Shown piece after piece: positions 7,341 through 10,615 of a stretch of 10,615 nt of DNA (position 1 is its first letter; every line of letters begins with the position of its first letter). Origin of the DNA: Actinomycetota bacterium (GTDB lineage Bacteria > Actinomycetota > CADDZG01 > WHSQ01); NCBI GenBank assembly GCA_013695055.1, contig JACDBF010000391.1, forward strand, positions 1 to 10,615, in the 5' to 3' direction. A model generated the notes under the pieces. The model was given only the letters and a program-made list of their open reading frames with translations, did no database searches and was not told where the DNA came from. Position numbers and translations under genes: made by a program.

Positions 7341-8315
7341 CTACGAGGTGTGTGCGCTTACCATGGCGGCCCCCAGCGTGCGTGCGGCCGTCATCACGGT
7401 CTCGGGGCGCACGGACCGAACGTCTTTACCGAGCCTCAGAACGAGCGTCGCCGCCCACGCCTCGCCGCCTGATGCCATCTCGACCCGAGTCCAGCCGTCG
7501 GCGAGCCCCCGGGCCCCGAGAGCCGGGTAGGACTCGCGGAACCAGCCGCTCGCCTCGGGTGAGATCTCGAGGATGAGGCGCGCCTGCTTCTCACGCTCCA
7601 CGAACGCGGCCTTGTAGCGCTCGGGGTCGAAATCGTCGGGCACGTTTGCCCTCTCGTCGAGCAGAGCGGCGCTCTTGATGCGGTCGATGCGGAACATGCG
7701 CTCGTCCTCGCTGAGATGGTCGAAGGCGATCAGGTACCAGCGGCCGAGCGTCGCCACCAGGCCCCAGGGATCAGCGACGCGGGACGTGAGAGCGCCGCGC
7801 GAGGCCGAGAAGTACTCGAGGGAGACGCGCTTTCCTTCGCCCAGGGCTCGCTGCAGGATCTCCATGTGCTCGGCCGGCCCGTGCGCGAGCTTCACCTCGA
7901 TGCCCGAATCGTCCCCGTCGGTTCCCGAGGCCCCCAAGGCACCTCCGAGCTTCGCCAGCGCACGGCGCAGGGCGTCGGCCTCCTCCATGCCCGGAAGAGC
8001 GGCCACCGCCGCCCCTCCCGAGTAGAGGGCCAGCGCTTCGGCGGCTGTGAGCCTCAGCGGCGATCCGAAGTAGTCGGCCATGCTCACGTACACGGCGTCT
8101 TCCTCGAGCGTGACGTCGATGAGATCTCCGGGCCCGTAGCCGGGAAGGCCGCAAAGGTAGACGAGGCGGAAATCCTCGAGCAAGTCCCGCGTGGTGACGC
8201 CGAAGCGCTCCGAGAGCTCGCCGATGCTCACCCCCGGGTGCTTGATGGCGTAGGGCAACAGCAAGAGAATTCGCCCGAGCCGCGTGCCCAGACGGCCCGA
8301 GGCCACCTCGGCCAC
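7341..8315 (-). CDS. pafC: PafC, WYL-domain transcriptional activator
   Basis: Second half of the PafB/PafC pair, which in mycobacteria acts as a heterodimeric activator of the RecA-independent DNA-damage response. The 324-residue product has an N-terminal winged-helix region (about 10-80, with ISHPG-like VSIGELSERFGVTTRDLLEDF at about 29-49), a helical middle part, and a WYL domain around Trp193-Tyr194-Leu195 (GRWYLIAFD) with FRIDRI following. A C-terminal WCX-type extension (about 235-324) comes last. The start is GTG 8315, whose G is the last base of the pafB stop (TAGTG); GTG 8306 is an in-frame alternative. A much longer frame reaching upstream to 8873 is ignored because it overlaps pafB. 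Order and overlap match pafB-pafC in other actinobacteria, where the two are also found fused. Identity from family architecture and context is strong. Confidence 0.93.
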   Translation of the reverse strand: MAEVASGRLGTRLGRILLLLPYAIKHPGVSIGELSERFGVTTRDLLEDFRLVYLCGLPGYGPGDLIDVTLEEDAVYVSMADYFGSPLRLTAAEALALYSGGAAVAALPGMEEADALRRALAKLGGALGASGTDGDDSGIEVKLAHGPAEHMEILQRALGEGKRVSLEYFSASRGALTSRVADPWGLVATLGRWYLIAFDHLSEDERMFRIDRIKSAALLDERANVPDDFDPERYKAAFVEREKQARLILEISPEASGWFRESYPALGARGLADGWTRVEMASGGEAWAATLVLRLGKDVRSVRPETVMTAARTLGAAMVSAHTS

Positions 8316-9268
8316 TAAGGCGCCGCCTCGAGCAGCGGCCGGATGTGCTCTACGAGCCGGGCCCGGGCGGTCTCCGGCTTGATGATCTCGACGGCGCTGC
8401 CGAAGCCGATCGCCCACGAGATGAGGGCGTCTTCGTTGCCCACGGGCAGCTCGAGCTCGAGTGCGCCGTCCGGAGCCTCCCTGACCACGCAATCGGGCAT
8501 GTTCTGCTCGGCCCACCAGCGCATGGTCTGGTCGAAGCGAACGGTCGCCGTGTGTGGCTCGTCGCCGATCGCCCACGCCTCCCCGAGGTGCGCGCCGGCA
8601 TCGAAGTCCTCGGGTATCTCGTAGTCGTCCGTGCCGACGTCGATGACGGCATCGATGCGCGACACGCGAAAGGCCCTTATCGCGGAGCGATCGGGGTCGA
8701 ATCCGACGACGTACCAGTGACCGTTGCGATGGAGGAGCCGGTAGGGCCGCACGGTTCGAAGAGAGCTCTCGCCCGCGGCCGTGTGATAGCGAAAGGTGAC
8801 GGGGTGGCGCTCGATGAGGGCCGCGTACATGCGGCCCAGAAGCGGCTGCTCGGCGGCAAGATTGGCTCCCCACACGATACGGGGCGCAGGGGTGGGCGCC
8901 GATGGCGAATCGATCGACAGCTTGAGCAGGGCGGCCGAGGCGTGCTCCCCCGCGCCGAGAAGGATCTCCGCCGCGATCTTCAGGGCGGCGACCTCATCGG
9001 GATCGAAATCGAGCTGAGGGAGGTAGTAGCGGGCCTTGGGGATGGAGTAGGCGTCCTCCTGATCGACGAAAGGATCCGACTTGCTGAGCTCCAGCGGGAT
9101 GCCCATAGCCCTGAGGGCTTCTTTGTCCCGCTCGAAGGCTCGCCGGAACGCCTCGAAGCTCTCTTGGTCGTAACCCGCGATGCGGCTTCTGATCTGCTCT
9201 GCGGTCAGAGCCCGGGTCGTGTCCAAGAGCGCGGCAATGAGATTGATCAGCCGCTCGATCCGCCGCAT
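8315..9268 (-). CDS. pafB: PafB, WYL-domain transcriptional activator
   Basis: First half of the PafBC DNA-damage activator, historically named for its location beside pafA although it is not needed for pupylation. The 317-residue protein begins MRRIERLINLIAALLDT, matching the start of known PafB proteins (KVERLLNLVIALL type), then LTAEQIRSRIAGY of the winged-helix domain. The WYL domain (about 140-210) has VTFRYHT, VRPYRLLHRNG and Trp185-Tyr186-Val187 (HWYVVGFD), with the basic FRVSRID segment. The WCX C-terminal domain closes with RPLLEAAP. I chose ATG 9268 because homology begins there; ATG 9304 and ATG 9298 are in-frame alternatives adding 12 or 10 residues, and none of the three has a clear Shine-Dalgarno sequence. 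It begins 38-74 nt after the DUF3866 stop, consistent with one transcript from pafA onwards. Confidence 0.93.
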   Translation of the reverse strand: MRRIERLINLIAALLDTTRALTAEQIRSRIAGYDQESFEAFRRAFERDKEALRAMGIPLELSKSDPFVDQEDAYSIPKARYYLPQLDFDPDEVAALKIAAEILLGAGEHASAALLKLSIDSPSAPTPAPRIVWGANLAAEQPLLGRMYAALIERHPVTFRYHTAAGESSLRTVRPYRLLHRNGHWYVVGFDPDRSAIRAFRVSRIDAVIDVGTDDYEIPEDFDAGAHLGEAWAIGDEPHTATVRFDQTMRWWAEQNMPDCVVREAPDGALELELPVGNEDALISWAIGFGSAVEIIKPETARARLVEHIRPLLEAAP

Positions 9269-9342
9269 GTCGCGAGAGTACCCGTGGCGCGTCCCCATGG
9301 GCATTCACTACCGGGAGGGGTGACAGCCCTGTGTGGCGCCGC

Positions 9343-10413
9343 TCACGCCCCCGCCGCAACCGCCCCCGCCGCCGCGGCGGCCAAAAAGAGCTCGGGGATC
9401 TCTTCAAGGCTCCTGCCCATCGAGGAGGACGTGACCGCCTTCTCTTCGAGCAGGGCCACGCCGGCCCCTCCGTCGCCCAGGACGATGTCGTGGCGCGCGT
9501 CCACTCCCGCTTCGTGAAGCTGCCTACGGAGGCTTTCGATCTCGCCCGGCCCGAGCTTGGGAAGGACGACCGTGGCGCGCTCACGGGCGGCGACGCGCAG
9601 CGCGGTCAGGACGTGGTGGCTGATTCCCCCGTGACGAGCGCGCTCGTCGGCGAAAGAGACTCTCAAGCACGCCACCGCCCGGCCCCCGAGAGCGGTGGCC
9701 GCATCCAGCAGCTGGCCTTGCTCCAGCGCGCTGAAGCCGAGAGCGGTAGAGGTCCCGACCACGCCCGGTCCCATGGCCGTGACCGCGATGTCGCAGCCGG
9801 CCGCATGTCGGAGCGCGACGAGGCCGCTGAAGACGTTGACCGCTTCGAGGTCGCCTCCAAAGGCGTGCCCGGACGTGCAGGTGACGTCGACCAGGCCCTC
9901 GGCGCGCAAAGAGCGCACGAGATCGCTCCATTGGAGGGGAAGAGAAGCCCCGTCGGTCATGAGGTAGCCGACGAGCGCATCGGGGCGGGCCGCCTTGATA
10001 CCCGCAGCGACGCCGGCCACTTGAGAGTGAAGTCCGCAGGCGACGACGGGCATGGCGGCGATGTCCTCGGCAGTCGCCAGGACAGCATGGTGGGGGCTAT
10101 CGGGCTCCTCGGCCGCCAGCACGTTGGCCTGCCACGGCGTGTAGCGGAGCTTCACTATGTGGCCCGGGCCCAGCTCGCCCGGCCCTCGTCCGTCGAGATT
10201 CCACAGCAAGAACCCCACTCCTCCGGTCCCGAGCCCGAGCTCGATCCCGGTGGTGTTGACGACCACACGATTTCCGGCGTCGACCGGGCCCAACATGGAG
10301 GTGAATCCGGCTGCCGCAATCTGAGTCCCATCGTCGAGCACGACATCGGCGCGCACGAGGTCGTCCAATTGCTCGAGCACCGCGAGAATCGAGCCGCTGC
10401 GAAATGCGGCCAC
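9343..10413 (-). CDS. DUF3866 family protein
   Basis: A 356-residue protein recognised as DUF3866, a family of unknown function found in actinobacteria and some Firmicutes. The signature segments are all present: VVVNTTGIELGLGTGG (about 50-65), HIVKLRYTPWQ, PVVACGLHSQV, a central GHAFGGDLEAVNVFSGL stretch, MGPGVVGTSTALGFSALEQG (about 214-233) and VSFADERARHGGISHHVLTAL. The Gly-rich motifs look like a phosphate or nucleotide binding surface, but this is inference. The protein is soluble, with an Ala-rich C-terminus. I chose GTG 10413, whose first base is the last base of the pafA stop (TAGTG), because the family's N-terminal RSGSILAVLEQ segment follows at once. An upstream GTG at 10473 would lie inside pafA and add 20 residues with no family match. 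Placement between pafA and pafB suggests a link with the Pup-proteasome locus, unproven. Confidence 0.9.
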   Translation of the reverse strand: MAAFRSGSILAVLEQLDDLVRADVVLDDGTQIAAAGFTSMLGPVDAGNRVVVNTTGIELGLGTGGVGFLLWNLDGRGPGELGPGHIVKLRYTPWQANVLAAEEPDSPHHAVLATAEDIAAMPVVACGLHSQVAGVAAGIKAARPDALVGYLMTDGASLPLQWSDLVRSLRAEGLVDVTCTSGHAFGGDLEAVNVFSGLVALRHAAGCDIAVTAMGPGVVGTSTALGFSALEQGQLLDAATALGGRAVACLRVSFADERARHGGISHHVLTALRVAARERATVVLPKLGPGEIESLRRQLHEAGVDARHDIVLGDGGAGVALLEEKAVTSSSMGRSLEEIPELFLAAAAAGAVAAGA

Positions 10414-10615
10414 TACAAAGAGGAGATCAGCTTGGCTACTCGCTCGTCTTCGGACCGGAACGGGTCCTTGCACAGAACCGTTCGCTGGGCTTGGTCGTTG
10501 AGCTTGAGGTGCACCCAGTCGACGGTGAAGTCCCGGCGTTTCCTCTTGGCGGCGCGTATGAAATCGCCGCGAAGCTTGGCGCGCGTCGTTTGAGGCGGTT
10601 CTTGCGTGGCGATCT
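10413..10615 (-). CDS. pafA: PafA, Pup-protein ligase (C-terminal fragment)
   Basis: Only the last 66 residues are inside the window; the 5' part lies beyond the right edge. PafA is the glutamine-synthetase-like ligase that attaches the ubiquitin-like protein Pup to lysines of substrates, marking them for the actinobacterial proteasome. The fragment contains PPQTTRAKLRGDFI near its beginning, then RDFTVDWVHLKLNDQAQRTV, LCKDPFR and DERVAKLISSL to the TAG stop. This matches the PafA C-terminal domain closely; the related depupylase Dop ends differently (TRAYFRGRCL and a different tail), so I favour PafA. It precedes DUF3866, pafB and pafC on the same strand, the expected context. Nothing can be said of the catalytic part. 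Confidence 0.94.
   Translation of the reverse strand, partial: IATQEPPQTTRAKLRGDFIRAAKRKRRDFTVDWVHLKLNDQAQRTVLCKDPFRSEDERVAKLISSL

Noticed and set aside
8316..8873. Upstream extension of the pafC frame to 8873
   Set aside because: The extra 186 residues lie wholly within pafB in another frame and look like arginine-rich shadow sequence. PafC homology begins at about 8315.
8345..9517. A 390-codon plus-strand open frame opposite pafB
   Set aside because: It is antisense to PafB, whose WYL and winged-helix motifs are clear, and its own translation shows no domain.
9331..10593. A 420-codon plus-strand open frame opposite DUF3866 and pafA
   Set aside because: The opposite strand encodes recognisable DUF3866 and PafA motifs. 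The plus-strand translation is Arg/Gly/Glu-rich with no family match, as expected of an antisense frame in GC-rich DNA.

Overview
The window is GC-rich DNA that most likely comes from an actinobacterium (Actinomycetota). The strongest reason is gene order. Read along the minus strand, the core genes run pafA, pafB, pafC, tatA/B, tatC, helY, which is the order known from Mycobacterium tuberculosis (Rv2097c to Rv2092c). Several differences point to a lineage outside Mycobacterium: a DUF3866 gene between pafA and pafB, a sensor kinase and a zinc-ribbon gene between pafC and the tat genes, and a glycine-tailed membrane protein between tatC and helY. I cannot name a class or genus from the sequence alone.

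Layout, right to left because almost everything is on the minus strand. Positions 10413-10615 hold the C-terminal end of PafA, the Pup ligase, which runs off the right edge. A DUF3866 gene (9343-10413) follows, its GTG start sharing one base with the pafA stop. Then come pafB (8315-9268) and pafC (7341-8315), two WYL-domain regulators of the DNA-damage response, again joined by a one-base stop/start overlap. A plus-strand cytosolic GAF-GAF-PAS histidine kinase (5241-7292) converges on pafC. From a divergent 140-base intergenic region (5101-5240), a second minus-strand unit reads leftward: a small zinc-ribbon protein (4771-5100), a TatA/TatB-type subunit (4282-4713), TatC (3473-4285), a single-pass membrane protein with a Gly/Asn/Ser-rich repeat tail (2617-3435), and the large Ski2-like helicase HelY (2642 to the left edge). 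The helY frame is open for 880 codons and has no stop inside the window.

Functionally the window combines the accessory part of the Pup-proteasome system (PafA tags proteins; PafB/PafC activate DNA-damage genes), twin-arginine protein export (TatA/B and TatC), an RNA/DNA helicase, and an inserted histidine kinase with unknown signal and no adjacent response regulator. I saw no tRNA, rRNA, CRISPR array, insertion sequence or prophage gene. The region looks like a conserved chromosomal housekeeping locus rather than an accessory island. I do not see a clearly new system. The points most worth a second look are the kinase insertion, the DUF3866 gene coupled to pafA, and the uncharacterised zinc-ribbon and glycine-tailed proteins.
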